Shown here: positions 34,912 through 44,746 of the stretch, piece by piece | How positions within the stretch are numbered: position 1 is the stretch's first letter | How the letters are laid out: each line of letters starts with the position of its first letter | Source: Blastopirellula sp. J2-11 | GTDB lineage: Bacteria; Planctomycetota; Planctomycetia; Pirellulales; Pirellulaceae | Direction of reading: 5' to 3' | DNA length: 64,000 bases | Assembly: GCF_024584705.1 (NCBI RefSeq) | Contig: NZ_CP097384.1 | Location: forward strand, 1,054,001-1,118,000 | Notes under the pieces: generated by a model | The model's input: only the letters and a program-made list of their open reading frames with translations | The model's database searches: none | Told to the model about the DNA's origin: nothing | Translations under genes and position numbers: made by a program

Positions 34912-35480
34912 GCCCAGCCCTTTTTAAGTGAGGAAGAAGCCGAGATCAGCGAGAAAGCGGAATGACTGATGTGCAATCTCACGCCTTGGCGACTTAAAGT
35001 CAAAAAACTACGAAAACTTTGCTAATATATCGTGATATCATGCGATGTTAAGAAAATTCTGTTCGCAATTGACGTACCAGGGGGCGATGCAGGCGAAATT
35101 TAGACGATGAGATCAGGCGAGATGAAAATTAAAGCAGAAATGACTAGCCTAAGATCATCCATTGGCAGGGATTATTGATCCCTTGATTCCCTTACGAATT
35201 CGCGGCAGACGGTGACCTAGCTTGCGATAAATTTTTTTAAGGGTGCATCATCGATAGGCAACTGCAGAAACCGACTCCCTTGCGATTGCGTAAAAATAAG
35301 GCGGTTCAAGAGAAGAGCTTTGAACGGTGAGAAAAGCGCAGGGGCCCCGAATCCGTCGACTAGATTGAGTCCCGGATCTTTTGGCGACATGCGCAGATAC
35401 TGGGTTGCGACCCGATCGGCGGATCAGTCTCCCGTTCCATGCGCAGCAAGATGCGAAGAGAAATGCCCAGCCTGTTTGCT
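34912..35480. other. Long intergenic region without recognised genes
   Basis: About 570 bases between the DUF1559 gene and hpnH. Both frames were read; only short frames without ribosome sites are present. A short palindrome TGATATCA lies near 35032. No terminator-like hairpin with a U tract was seen. Confidence 0.4.
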
Positions 35481-36632
35481 CTAGCGATCATTGATCAGCG
35501 GGAGCGGAATGTCATCGGGACGCGTGGTCGGCGATGGTTTGGCGCTGGGGATATCGCGGCGCAGCTTGAGCTCTTGCGGCGATCGATCGGCCGGCGCGGC
35601 GAGCGGCTTGGTGCTTTGTTTGGGGGGACCGAGCAGCGTTAGTTTGACCGTATTCCAGAAGCCTCCCAGCGAACCGAAGGTCGCGTCGACGGCGCTCGGT
35701 TCGTAGCCGCTGTGAACCATGCAGTCAGCGCACTTGGGATTGCCGCTGGCGCAGCCGTAGTTTTCCCACTGTGTCGTCGCCATCAATTCAGCAAACGTTT
35801 CGCAGTAGCCTTCGTCCATCAGATAGCAAGGCTTCTGCCAACCGAACAAATTGTAGGTTGGATTTCCCCACGGCGTACACTCCAACTGATAGTTCCCTTT
35901 GAGGAACTCCAAAAAGAGCGGGCTTTGATTGAAACGCCAGTTTCTCGCGTTGTCGAGCAACTGGCGAAACAACGACTTCGTTTCGTTTCGCGCCAGGAAG
36001 TGATCCTGGTCAGGCGCTTTCTCGTAGCGATAGCCGGGAGAGATCATCATTCCCTCGACGCCCAGTTCCATCATGTCGTCAAAAAAGTCGCGAATCCGCT
36101 CGGGATGGACGCCGTCGTAAATGGTGGTGTTGGTCGTCACGCGAAAGCCCCCGTCAATCGCCGCTTTGATGGCGCTGGCGGCGATGTCGTACGTTCCGTC
36201 GCGGCAGACGGCGGCGTCATGCTCTTCGCGCGGACCATCCATGTGAACTGAGAACGACAAGTACTTGCTAGGCGTAAAGCTTGGCAGCGCCGCTTCTAAC
36301 TTCAATGCGTTGGTGCAGAGGTAAATGTACTTTTTGCGGGCGACTAGACCGTCGACAATCTCGTTGATTTGCGGGTGAAGCAGCGGTTCGCCGCCGGGGA
36401 TCGAAACGATCGGCGCTCCGCATTCGTCCACCGCGCGGAAGCATTGCTCCGGCGTCAGATGGCGACGAAGCGTTTCGACCGGATGCTGAATCTTGCCGCA
36501 ACCAGCGCAAGCCAGATTACAGCGAAAGAGAGGTTCGAGCATCAAAACCAGCGGATAGCGCCGACGCCCTGAGAGGCGCTTCTTCAGCACGTAACTGGCC
36601 ACAGTCCACATTTGCGAGACGGGTACGCCCAT
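35481..36632 (-). CDS. hpnH: Adenosyl-hopene transferase HpnH (radical SAM)
   Basis: A 383-residue radical SAM enzyme that joins a 5'-deoxyadenosyl group to diploptene, first step in making extended C35 hopanoids, at the inner membrane. The cluster motif CNLACAGCG (Cys38, Cys42, Cys45) uses the C-x3-C-x2-C spacing, followed by the family marks SIPGGEPLLHPQINEIVDGL, SFSVHMDGPREEHDAAVCRD and WGNPTYNLFGWQKPCYLMDE. The C-terminal 40 residues are a proline-rich tail not needed by the family. The ATG at 36632 is preferred over 36668, which would overlap shc, because AGGAAT precedes it. It follows shc by 8 bases and is translated with it. Confidence 0.95.
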   Translation of the reverse strand: MGVPVSQMWTVASYVLKKRLSGRRRYPLVLMLEPLFRCNLACAGCGKIQHPVETLRRHLTPEQCFRAVDECGAPIVSIPGGEPLLHPQINEIVDGLVARKKYIYLCTNALKLEAALPSFTPSKYLSFSVHMDGPREEHDAAVCRDGTYDIAASAIKAAIDGGFRVTTNTTIYDGVHPERIRDFFDDMMELGVEGMMISPGYRYEKAPDQDHFLARNETKSLFRQLLDNARNWRFNQSPLFLEFLKGNYQLECTPWGNPTYNLFGWQKPCYLMDEGYCETFAELMATTQWENYGCASGNPKCADCMVHSGYEPSAVDATFGSLGGFWNTVKLTLLGPPKQSTKPLAAPADRSPQELKLRRDIPSAKPSPTTRPDDIPLPLINDR

Positions 36633-36640
36633 GTCGATTC

Positions 36641-38716
36641 CTAACTTCGCGCGGTTGCGCGGTTCCACTCGGCCAAGGCCAAGAGGGGAAAATAGATCGG
36701 GTAATAGTGATACTTCAGATAGAAGACGCGGGGGAAACCGGTTCCCGTGAACTCGATTTCGTCCCAGGCTCCATCTCCGCGCTGCGTATCCATCAGATAC
36801 TGCACGCCGTGAATAACTTCAGGCAAGTTGGCGCCGCCGGCGGCGATGATTCCTAGCAGCGCCCAAGCGGTTTGCGAAGCGGTTGGGCTCCCTTGTCCGC
36901 GTAGCGACGGGTCTTCGTACGTTTCGCACGATTCGCCCCAACCGCCGCAGGCTTGTTGATGCGCGAGCAACCAGAGCTTCCCTTGTTCGATCGCGGGATC
37001 GTTGGCCGGCACGCCGACAGCCCGCAGACCGACCAGGCACTGCCAAGTGCCATAGATGTAGTTGACGCCCCAGCGGCCGAACCACGAGCCGTCTGAGAGT
37101 TGATTGGCCCGAATGTAAGCGACGGCGCGACGAACCGTATCGCCCAGCTTGCCGGGGGATTCGATCGTGACGCCGAGTCGACCAAACGATTCGATCACGC
37201 GGGCCGAAAGATCGGGAGTGCTAGGATCGATCATCGCGTTGTGATCGGCGAACGGCACATGGCAGAGGAACTCGGCGTCGTTGTTCTTGTCGAACGCGCC
37301 CCAACCGCCATCTTTGTTTTGCATCGCGACCATCCACGCGACGGCGCGACGCGTCGCTGCGGCCGCTTGTTCCATCATCGCGGCGGAGGAGCTGGCGAGT
37401 TGCTCGGTAATGCCGCGACCGCCGACAACGACCGAAGTATTGGCCAACGTGTCGCCGGGGTGGACTTCTAGCGTGATGTTGGCGGCGGCCAATTGATCAG
37501 CCAGCGCCATGATCCCCATCGACGTATCGTCGTTGTCAGGATAGAACGCGTTTTCATACTCGAAGAACCAGCCTCCTGGTTCGCAGTCGACGTTATTGGT
37601 CCAGTCGCCGTGGACGCGAACCTCTTTCGACAGCAACCATTCGACGCCGCGGCAGGTTGGCTCTTGGGCGAGTCCCATTCCGGCGGCGGCCAAAGCTCGA
37701 AGCGAGATCGACGTATCCCAGACCGGCGATTTACACGGTTGCAGCTTGGTCGTCTCGCCGTCTTCGAGCACCAGACGCTCCAGATGATCCAGGCAATACT
37801 GAACCTCTTGGCTGTCTTCGGCGTAGCCGAGCGTTCGCAGCGCGATGGCGCTCCAGACGATCGGCGGAAAGATTGCGCCGGGACCGTCGCTTTGCTGAAA
37901 GCGGTCGAGCATCCACTGCTTGGCTTGGCGCACCGCTCGTTTGCGCAGCGGACGTAGGCCATACTTTTCGAGCAGTTTCAGTCCGCTATCGGCGGTGCGG
38001 AAGAAACGATCCCAGCTGAACAGCCCGGGAGATTTTTCTAGACCTGGACAACGGAGCTCGGGCCAATCTTGCGGCTTGCGAATGAAAAGTTCGTGGATCG
38101 ACACGTCTTCAACAATGTCGCGGGCCGCTCGATGAGCCCAGACGATCGACAGCGGCACAAAGATCGTTCGTGACCACGAGCTGATTCGATAGATGTTGAT
38201 CGGCGACCAGTTGGGCAGCAAGACCATCTCGGGTGGAACGGCTGGGCAAAGCTCGAACGGAATCTGACCGAGCAGCGCCAGATAGAACCGCGTAAAGCTG
38301 TTGACCTTGTCGGCGCCGCCGGCTTCGAGAATCGCGTTGCGAGCGCGGACCATATACTCGGCCGACGCGTCATGGCCGGTCAGTTTCAGCGCGAAGTAGG
38401 CTTTTACGCTGGAGCCGACATCAATCGGCGCGCCGGGAAATTGCGTCCAGGCGCCGTTGGGCTCTTGTTGTTTCAGCAGATGGGCGGCGCAGCGCCGAGC
38501 GATTTCGGTTCGCTCTTTGCCAAGCCAGGCGAGCAACAGAATGTACTCGCTTTGCAGGATCGAGTCTCCCTCGAGCTCGGCGCACCAATGACCGTCCGCA
38601 TGTTGGTGTGAGAGGAGCCAATCGCAGGTCGAAGCTGCTGCCGCGCGGGCTTTCGCGCGCAGGTCGACAGCGTATTGTGAGATGCGATTGCTCGCCGTGG
38701 GGGAGGCGCCTTCCAT
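36641..38716 (-). CDS. shc: Squalene-hopene cyclase
   Basis: A 691-residue class II terpene cyclase that folds squalene to hopene at the membrane. The catalytic acid motif is YPDNDDTS (Asp394-Asn395-Asp396-Asp397). QW repeats (Q-x-GGWG-type: NKDGGWGAF, ACGGWGESC, QRGDGAWDE) are spread over the protein, and the N terminus shows LSHQHADGHWCAELEGDS. The length is slightly above the usual 630-660. With hpnH directly behind it, it forms a two-gene hopanoid unit. Hopanoids are known in many planctomycetes. Confidence 0.96.
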   Translation of the reverse strand: MEGASPTASNRISQYAVDLRAKARAAAASTCDWLLSHQHADGHWCAELEGDSILQSEYILLLAWLGKERTEIARRCAAHLLKQQEPNGAWTQFPGAPIDVGSSVKAYFALKLTGHDASAEYMVRARNAILEAGGADKVNSFTRFYLALLGQIPFELCPAVPPEMVLLPNWSPINIYRISSWSRTIFVPLSIVWAHRAARDIVEDVSIHELFIRKPQDWPELRCPGLEKSPGLFSWDRFFRTADSGLKLLEKYGLRPLRKRAVRQAKQWMLDRFQQSDGPGAIFPPIVWSAIALRTLGYAEDSQEVQYCLDHLERLVLEDGETTKLQPCKSPVWDTSISLRALAAAGMGLAQEPTCRGVEWLLSKEVRVHGDWTNNVDCEPGGWFFEYENAFYPDNDDTSMGIMALADQLAAANITLEVHPGDTLANTSVVVGGRGITEQLASSSAAMMEQAAAATRRAVAWMVAMQNKDGGWGAFDKNNDAEFLCHVPFADHNAMIDPSTPDLSARVIESFGRLGVTIESPGKLGDTVRRAVAYIRANQLSDGSWFGRWGVNYIYGTWQCLVGLRAVGVPANDPAIEQGKLWLLAHQQACGGWGESCETYEDPSLRGQGSPTASQTAWALLGIIAAGGANLPEVIHGVQYLMDTQRGDGAWDEIEFTGTGFPRVFYLKYHYYPIYFPLLALAEWNRATARS

Positions 38717-38830
38717 GCAATCCTTCCTTACGTCGACGGAAACAAGTTAGAAGCGATCCTACGCGTTCTAACGAATCATCAAGGTAGGCGAGCCAGGCCA
38801 TTCTGGCAAGAGCGACGGGTTAGCCGAAGG

Positions 38831-41071
38831 TTAAGGAATGACCTCGTAAAATTCGCCCCACGCCGCCTGCGGCTGATTTTCGTCGTCCGAAGAGGGCGGG
38901 GGAACGGGGCGAAGGACGTTTTGGGCGACCAGTTCGGCGATAAACTCGGGGGTCACCAACTCGGCGAAGCCGTAGTTGCCGGGGCTGCGAAAACGGGCAA
39001 TTTCGTTCCAGTTTACGTAGACATGGCTGACTTTGCGGGCATGCAAGATCTCCTTTCGCTGGGCTGCGGTTTTGTCTTTCAGCCAAACGAGGGGAGAGCT
39101 GTCGAAGCAAGTGTGATAGTGGATCGGCGTCTGCATATAGAAGACGTCCGCTTTTCCTTCCACAATCGCGCAGTGATCAGGCGGAACCAGTGCTGCGAGC
39201 AACGGGACATCGGGGCCGGCGTTGGCCTCTTTTAGCAATTGATAATCGGTGAAGTAATAGGTGGGCGCCAGAAACGAGTTTTGCCAGTTAATCCAAAAAA
39301 AACAGAAGAGTAGCCCCATGGCGGCGATCGTGTTGCACGCGACTCGCCAGCCAGTCTCCCAAAATCGTGCGGCGCCATAACCGGCGAGCAACGCGACAAC
39401 CGGCGCCAAGGGGATCAAAAAGCGATCGTACCGATGCGTGAACAGCCACCAAACAGCGAAGTAGTAAACCGCGTAGAGAGCCAATCGCCAGACCGCGGCG
39501 TCGGCCAGCGACCAATCGGATTCGTCCTCAGGGAATGACCGCGGCGACCAACGTGCGACGGAAAAGACCGCGATCGCCGCCAGCGCCAACGGCGTCAGCG
39601 CCACGTTGGTCCATTCGCTGGCATAGGCGACTTTTTTTAGCCCGTTGATCAGCAAGCTAGGCGTGAAGCTGTGCCCAGCGGCGTCGGTCGGAACGCGATG
39701 TGCGGCGCGCCACTGGGCGATTTGTGCGGGTGAGCGAATCGAATCGGCGAAGACCGATCCCGCCAACGGATAGACCGGGTTGCCGGTGTAGACGATGTTT
39801 TTGATCAGCCACGGCGCAAATAGCAACGTTACGCCGATCGTAAATGCGATGGCCGACTTGAAGTTCAGCCGGCCTCCTTCCAGCGAAATCCAAATGGCCA
39901 GCGGCATCACCAAGAGCGGCAGGGCCGGATACTTGCAGGCTGTCGCCATACCGGCCAGCAATCCGGCCAACAGGGCGCGTCGCGGAAGCTGTGCTGAGGT
40001 TACGTCGTTGCTGCTGCGTTTCGCTTGAAACCAGAGGATCGCGGCAAAGATCGCCGTCAACGAGTAAAAGGCCCAAACGCCGTCGACCAGGCCATAGACG
40101 GCGACAAAGACGATCCAGGGAGTTCCGACGACGACGACGGCAGCAATTTGACCAGCGTACGCTCCGGCGATGCGTTTCGCGGCGCAGTAAGCGGCAAGCG
40201 CGGTTAGCGGCGCAAACATGCTGATTAGCGTCTTGCCGACCAGCGCGCCAAAGAACCAAGCTTGATCGCTGGGCCACAGCGTCATCGGCAAGAGCGCAAA
40301 CATCTCGGCGCCCATCGGCAGCCCGCTGTAGGCGTTGTAAGACTCCACGGCGATCCGGCCGCTTGCGAGCCATTCAGTCGGCAGTCGTAGGTGATACTCC
40401 AATACGTCGTATTCGTAAGGAGGCATCATCCCACCTAATAAAGTGCAAATAACGATCGGCGCCGCCGCGGCGATCCAGGGCCAGGGCCAAGGGATTGGCT
40501 CACGCTTGGGCGATTCTTCGCTGCTCAACCGACGTTGTTGATACCAATCAAATGCTCCCCATCCGGCGAACAAAAGGAGCGGAGCGAGGATTAACAGGGG
40601 ATAGTGAAGTAAACCAGAAAAGCCAATGAGAAACGTCCAGAGCGAAACGGCCGCCATGCCGAGAGCCGTCGAAAGGACGAACGTCTCCAATCGCGACAAG
40701 ATCGCCGACAAACCTATTCTGGTCAGCAGAAATCGACCGATGAGCGTTGCGACTACAAGGATGACGCTCGCCGACAGCAGCACCGGCGTCCGCTGGGTAA
40801 GGAAGGGAAGGGGATCGACCAGCAGATCGGCCCAAGTCGCTAAGACTGACGAGAAGTTGCCCAGAATGGTGAACAGCACGGTTAGGCGGTTAGCCGGTTC
40901 TTGGTGATAGACCGGCAGCGGCGTTTGGAAATAGAGGAGCAAGTAGCCGAAGCTCAGCAGCGCCAACAGCGCTGCTGGGACAAATCGCCGCAGATCGTGG
41001 AGGGGGGGGGGCGCTTCTGATGCGTCAGGAGACGAGGAAGCGTTTCGCTCGCGGCGAGATTTTTTCGACAT
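38831..41071 (-). CDS. GT-C type membrane glycosyltransferase (PMT/ArnT-like)
   Basis: A 746-residue integral membrane protein with about a dozen hydrophobic helices. The first large periplasmic loop contains MMPPYEYDVLEYHLRLPTEW, the acidic D-x-LxYH motif of GT-C (PMT/ArnT/GT39) glycosyltransferases, which use lipid-linked sugars. Residues 270-300 (GLPMGAEMFALLPM) and the YxGNPVYPL stretch follow the same plan. The C-terminal part (about 600-746) is a soluble domain. The acceptor is unknown. It starts 4 bases after the stop of the ASCH gene, so the two are cotranscribed. Confidence 0.85.
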   Translation of the reverse strand: MSKKSRRERNASSSPDASEAPPPLHDLRRFVPAALLALLSFGYLLLYFQTPLPVYHQEPANRLTVLFTILGNFSSVLATWADLLVDPLPFLTQRTPVLLSASVILVVATLIGRFLLTRIGLSAILSRLETFVLSTALGMAAVSLWTFLIGFSGLLHYPLLILAPLLLFAGWGAFDWYQQRRLSSEESPKREPIPWPWPWIAAAAPIVICTLLGGMMPPYEYDVLEYHLRLPTEWLASGRIAVESYNAYSGLPMGAEMFALLPMTLWPSDQAWFFGALVGKTLISMFAPLTALAAYCAAKRIAGAYAGQIAAVVVVGTPWIVFVAVYGLVDGVWAFYSLTAIFAAILWFQAKRSSNDVTSAQLPRRALLAGLLAGMATACKYPALPLLVMPLAIWISLEGGRLNFKSAIAFTIGVTLLFAPWLIKNIVYTGNPVYPLAGSVFADSIRSPAQIAQWRAAHRVPTDAAGHSFTPSLLINGLKKVAYASEWTNVALTPLALAAIAVFSVARWSPRSFPEDESDWSLADAAVWRLALYAVYYFAVWWLFTHRYDRFLIPLAPVVALLAGYGAARFWETGWRVACNTIAAMGLLFCFFWINWQNSFLAPTYYFTDYQLLKEANAGPDVPLLAALVPPDHCAIVEGKADVFYMQTPIHYHTCFDSSPLVWLKDKTAAQRKEILHARKVSHVYVNWNEIARFRSPGNYGFAELVTPEFIAELVAQNVLRPVPPPSSDDENQPQAAWGEFYEVIP

Positions 41072-41075
41072 GCGA

Positions 41076-41672
41076 CTACGCGTCCTGCTCTTGTTGCTTC
41101 AGGTGATCGAGCAGCGCGGCGCCGCGGGGAGAAATTCGATAGCCCGGCGTCAGGCTTTCCGTCAGTCCCAATTGCTTGAGCTTGCGGATGTTGACTTTGA
41201 GCCATTCTTTATCGAGCCGCAGCAAGTCGGCCAGTTCGCCGGCTTTGGTCTTGGGTTGGCGATCAATCATCGTCAGCACCCGCTCGGTCCAGGGGCCCTG
41301 TTTCGACGCGGCGTCATATCTTCCCAATTTTTTTAGCAACAGGGCCAAGTCTTCAACGGACAGGTCGTCATCGCGCCGCAGAGCGATCCGGGGATCTTCG
41401 CCAGCCAGGCGAAACCGAATCCGATAGAGCGGAGCGTCACGCTGCGTCATGAGATTGGCCCGCAAGTCGGCCAGCGAGTCAAAGCCGGCCTGGGCCGCTT
41501 GACGGTGGTTGATTTGCTGGGGTTGGATCAGTTTTACTTCCTCAATTGCCAGCACGCCGATCGCCGTGGTGAGCGTCCCACCCACTTTGACGGTGGGCCG
41601 TTTCCAGCGACGAAAAGCGAGGGTCACCTTGCCGGCGGCGATTCGTTCAAGGATATGTTGTTTGAAAAGCAC
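41076..41672 (-). CDS. ASCH-domain protein with C-terminal winged helix
   Basis: A 198-residue protein. Residues 1-105 form an ASCH fold (LFKQHILERIAAGKVTLAFR, then TTAIGVLAIEEVKLI and APLYRIRF), a PUA-like RNA-binding fold. Residues about 125-190 form a winged helix: AGELADLLRLDKEWLKVNIR and KLKQLGLTESLTPGYRISPR. This suggests a nucleic-acid-binding regulator. It is the first gene of a probable unit with the GT-C protein. The divergent neighbour is the DapA-family gene 120 bases away, whose promoter it might control (inference). Confidence 0.8.
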   Translation of the reverse strand: MLFKQHILERIAAGKVTLAFRRWKRPTVKVGGTLTTAIGVLAIEEVKLIQPQQINHRQAAQAGFDSLADLRANLMTQRDAPLYRIRFRLAGEDPRIALRRDDDLSVEDLALLLKKLGRYDAASKQGPWTERVLTMIDRQPKTKAGELADLLRLDKEWLKVNIRKLKQLGLTESLTPGYRISPRGAALLDHLKQQEQDA

Positions 41673-41792
41673 GAAAAATCCAGGGGGAAGTCACCGCTGA
41701 CTTCGAGCGGAACATGAACTAAGATATCTAAATCGTATAAAATCGATTTTACCTCCATCAGCCCGTCGCCGTTAGACCAAGCCTCTCCAATC

Positions 41793-42812
41793 ATGTCGAA
41801 TCAAGCCCGTCTCGCAGGTATTTTTACTCCCAATATTGTCCCGCTGGATGCTCGCGGAGATATCAACGAGCCGGAACTGCGGCGCTACGTCGATTGGCTG
41901 ATCGAACGCGGCGTGCATGGGCTCTACCCCAATGGATCGACCGGCGAGTTCCTTCGCTTTACTGCCGAAGAACGACGACGGATCATCGAGATCATGGCCG
42001 ATCAGACCGCTGGTCGCGTGCCGATCTTGGCCGGCGCCGCCGAGGCGAACGTCCGTGAAACGATCAAAGCCTGCGAAAATTATTATGAGTATGGCTGCCG
42101 CGCCGTCGCGATTGTGTCGCCATTTTACTACAAACTGAGCCCGGCCGGCGTTTACGCCTACTTCAAAGAGATCGGTGACAACACGCCGATCGACGTCACG
42201 CTCTACAACATTCCGATGTTCGCGTCGCCGATCGATGTGCCGACGGTGCAACGTTTGGCCGAAGAGTGCCCGCGGGTGATTGCGATCAAAGATTCGTCAG
42301 GCGATTTGCCTCACATGATGCGCATGATTGCGGCCGTTCGCCCGCTGCGTCCTGATTTTGGTTTTATGACCGGTTGGGACGCCGCGCTGATGCCGATGAT
42401 GTTGATCGGTTGCGACGGCGGAACCAATGCGACCAGCGGCGTCGTGCCGGAAATTACCCGCAAGCTGTATGACCTGACCAAAGCCGGACGCTTGGAGGAA
42501 GCTTGCGATTTGCAGTACCGACTGCTCAAACTGTTTGATGCGATGCTCTACAACAGTGAATTTCCGGAAGGTTTTCGCGCGGCGCTGGCGCTGCGTGGAT
42601 TTCAACCAGGGCAAGGGCGTCAGCCGCAGTCGGACAGTCAGCTCTTGGCAATTGATGAACTGAAACGCGAACTGCAATGTTTGTTGGCGGCCGAAGGCTA
42701 CGTCGACGAACCAGTCGGCGGTTGTGCTATCAAAGAAGAAGTCGACTCGGACGAAGTGGCCCGCATTGTGCAAAACGTCGTCGGCGAACTAAAGCGTCGC
42801 GGATTGGCGTAA
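41793..42812 (+). CDS. DapA-family (dihydrodipicolinate synthase-like) aldolase with C-terminal helix
   Basis: A 339-residue TIM-barrel lyase of the DapA/NAL family. The Schiff-base Lys166 is in [10 protein letters not shown], Tyr138 in TLYNIPMFA, and the GST loop is [13 protein letters not shown] at 45-57. Substrate specificity (pyruvate with an aldehyde sugar acid, for example) is not decided; the true DapA would lack this tail. About 35 residues beyond the normal end form a linker and an amphipathic helix ([18 protein letters not shown]), which resembles encapsulation peptides of bacterial microcompartment enzymes. No shell gene is in the window. A terminator follows. Confidence 0.88.
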   Translation: MSNQARLAGIFTPNIVPLDARGDINEPELRRYVDWLIERGVHGLYPNGSTGEFLRFTAEERRRIIEIMADQTAGRVPILAGAAEANVRETIKACENYYEYGCRAVAIVSPFYYKLSPAGVYAYFKEIGDNTPIDVTLYNIPMFASPIDVPTVQRLAEECPRVIAIKDSSGDLPHMMRMIAAVRPLRPDFGFMTGWDAALMPMMLIGCDGGTNATSGVVPEITRKLYDLTKAGRLEEACDLQYRLLKLFDAMLYNSEFPEGFRAALALRGFQPGQGRQPQSDSQLLAIDELKRELQCLLAAEGYVDEPVGGCAIKEEVDSDEVARIVQNVVGELKRRGLA

Positions 42813-42838
42813 GCGTCGCAGCGTTCGATAAGAAACAA

Positions 42839-42878
42839 AAAGAAGCGTGCGGGAGAGCTTTCTCTGGCACGCTTCTTT
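42839..42878 (+). terminator. Bidirectional terminator between DapA-family and lipoprotein genes
   Basis: Arms AAAGAAGCGTGC (42839-42850) and its inverse (42867-42878) pair over 12 bases, followed by GCTTTTTT. It lies 27 bases after the plus-strand stop, and the minus-strand lipoprotein gene ends 17 bases further on. Confidence 0.85.
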
Positions 42879-42894
42879 GCTTTTTTCATCTGCT

Positions 42895-43296
42895 TTATTT
42901 CGGTAGTTTCAGCCCGGGAATATCAAGCTCCAGCGGCTGGTCGGGCTGCAAGTCGACTTCCAGCGGCGTCGTTTTGCTGCTGGCGTACTTTTTGGGCAAG
43001 ACGACCGGCGAACCGACCGACTCGACAGTGAACCGGTACTTGCCGGGCTCCAACTGCAGTGGCCCCACCGCCGCCGGCTGAACCAATTCAAACGAACCAT
43101 CGGCGGCTGTAACGCCAAAACCGAGCGGCTTGTCGGCTGCATCGGACCGATAGACGTTTACTTGCATCTCGCCAAGCGGATTTCCGCTGGTTAGGAGCGT
43201 GCCGGAAGTTCCGCCGGTGACCGGCTTCGGACCGCAACCAACGCTGAGCGGCAGCAAAAATGCGGACAAGGTCAGGATTAGATTCAAGCGGTTCAT
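42895..43296 (-). CDS. Small lipoprotein, carboxypeptidase-regulatory-like
   Basis: A 133-residue lipoprotein: MNRLNLILTLSAFLLPLSVG then the lipobox Cys in VGCGPK. The body (TGGTSGTLLTSGNPLGEMQV, GFGVTAADGSFELVQ, then LEPGKYRFTVESVG) is the same beta-sandwich type as the other small lipoproteins here. Its ATG at 43296 overlaps the PepSY stop as ATGA (43293-43296), so translation is coupled. Function unknown. Confidence 0.85.
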   Translation of the reverse strand: MNRLNLILTLSAFLLPLSVGCGPKPVTGGTSGTLLTSGNPLGEMQVNVYRSDAADKPLGFGVTAADGSFELVQPAAVGPLQLEPGKYRFTVESVGSPVVLPKKYASSKTTPLEVDLQPDQPLELDIPGLKLPK

Positions 43297-44633
43297 TGAG
43301 GTGCGACCTCCGGCGTATGCAAATTTCGTAATCCAAGCCAACCGCGGATGCTGGGGATGCGACGCAGCAAAAGACGTTCGGCCAGGCAAACGGCTAAAAG
43401 TGAAGCGCCGAACAGAGGGAGATAAATCGCCAGGCCAAGGACGATCGCGATCAATCCAATCGACAGCCGAGGTGCGGCGCCAACGCTAGGAGCGCCCAAG
43501 ACGCCGCGATCGCGCCGTCGCCACCACAAGATGACGCCGCTAGCGCTAAGCAGGATGAGCCCGCTGGTCGTGATGACTCCTAGCAGTTGATTGGGCCAAC
43601 CAAACAGTTGGCCTTCGTGCAACGCGATGCCGACGCCTACGACTTGATCGATCGCGTGACGATCGGCAAAGTCTTTTCGGCTGGTCACTTCGCCGCTCTC
43701 GCCGTTCATCGTCAAATCAACACGATAGGGACGATTTTGCGTCATTGACTGCACCTTCCAGTCAGCGGAGCCGCCACGCGGCGGCGAGATAATGACAGGC
43801 GCAGGTAAGTGAAGTGTTTGGACTGAAGCGACGATTGGATCAATCGACTTGAAATCCAGCGGCGGTTTCTTCTCGATTGACGGCTCTTTTCGAGAGCGAC
43901 TGATCTGCCAATCCTGGCGTGCGATGGCCGTTCCGGTCCACTGTCGTGCGGTGCGGAAGTAGTTTCCCCAAAAGCTGGACCAAGGGAGGCCGGAGAGAAT
44001 CAACACGATCGCGAACCCAGAGATCCAGATTCCTGAGACGCTGTGGATGTCGCGCCAGAAGATTTTCTTGCCGCTGGTCAATCGCGGAAAGAGGACTCCT
44101 CCAAATCCGCTCCATTTGCGGGGCCACCACAGGTAGAGACCGGTGAAGATTAAGACGATGGTCCAGCAAGCGGTCAGTTCGACTAGGTACGAGCCGCGGC
44201 TACCAAGAAACAACTCTCCATGCAATCGGCGCACGATCGCAATGAAACGATCCGCCTCTGGCGTTTGATGCAGCAATTGTCCACTGGCTGGATCGACATA
44301 GCAGCGAATCCGTTCACCTTGTTGCGTGACCAAGATCCGAGTCGCCATACTGTCCGCCGACGGCAACTCTAGCGAATGGAACTTGGAGCCTGGCAAAGCC
44401 GACAGCGTCGTTTCGATTTGCGTCGAAATCGGCTGTGCATTTTCGGTGACCGCTAATTGATCGAATGGTCGGTCAAGCCAAGCTTCGATTTGCGGCTTGA
44501 ACAAATAGATCGTGCCGCTGATCGACAGCACGAGCAAAACGGGAATGCAAAATAGGCCTGCATAAAAGTGCCAACGCCATACGGCGCGGTAGTCAGGCCA
44601 AGGCCGCTTAGGCGGCGCTTCACGAGTATTCAT
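43293..44633 (-). CDS. PepSY-associated membrane protein (PiuB/iron-regulated type)
   Basis: A 446-residue membrane protein with four or five helices and two PepSY-type segments. The N terminus YRAVWRWHFYAGLFCIPVLL, VLSISGTIYLFKPQI, then LHGELFLGSRGSYLVELTAC, WWPRKWSGFGGVLFP and DIHSVSGIWISGFAIVLILS follow the PepSY_TM/PiuB family, which is commonly linked to iron or siderophore reduction. The periplasmic parts keep the His pair expected for haem or metal contact. It is translationally coupled to the lipoprotein and follows a DUF1559 gene, with a hairpin between. Confidence 0.88.
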   Translation of the reverse strand: MNTREAPPKRPWPDYRAVWRWHFYAGLFCIPVLLVLSISGTIYLFKPQIEAWLDRPFDQLAVTENAQPISTQIETTLSALPGSKFHSLELPSADSMATRILVTQQGERIRCYVDPASGQLLHQTPEADRFIAIVRRLHGELFLGSRGSYLVELTACWTIVLIFTGLYLWWPRKWSGFGGVLFPRLTSGKKIFWRDIHSVSGIWISGFAIVLILSGLPWSSFWGNYFRTARQWTGTAIARQDWQISRSRKEPSIEKKPPLDFKSIDPIVASVQTLHLPAPVIISPPRGGSADWKVQSMTQNRPYRVDLTMNGESGEVTSRKDFADRHAIDQVVGVGIALHEGQLFGWPNQLLGVITTSGLILLSASGVILWWRRRDRGVLGAPSVGAAPRLSIGLIAIVLGLAIYLPLFGASLLAVCLAERLLLRRIPSIRGWLGLRNLHTPEVAPQ

Positions 44634-44688
44634 AGTTCGATGATTGTTTGAGGGGGGGAATGGATCGATGCGGGCGCAAAGCGAGCCG

Positions 44689-44712
44689 GCGCGCTTCCGT
44701 CACGAAGCGCGC
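44689..44712 (-). terminator. Hairpin between DUF1559 and PepSY genes
   Basis: GCGCGCTTC (44689-44697) and its exact inverse (44704-44712) enclose a 6-base loop. It lies 34 bases after the DUF1559 stop on the minus strand. It lacks a U tract, so it may modulate rather than end transcription into the PepSY gene. Confidence 0.4.
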
Positions 44713-44746
44713 TAGCCGCAATTTGCGAGCAGGCGAATGGGTTCGC

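Noticed and set aside
39657-40373. Minus-strand frame of 238 residues inside the GT-C gene
   Set aside because: Shifted frame of the real membrane protein; Arg-rich and without recognised domains.
41793-42812. True dihydrodipicolinate synthase (dapA)
   Set aside because: The C-terminal tail and the lack of lysine-pathway neighbours make a different substrate more likely, so only the family name is used.
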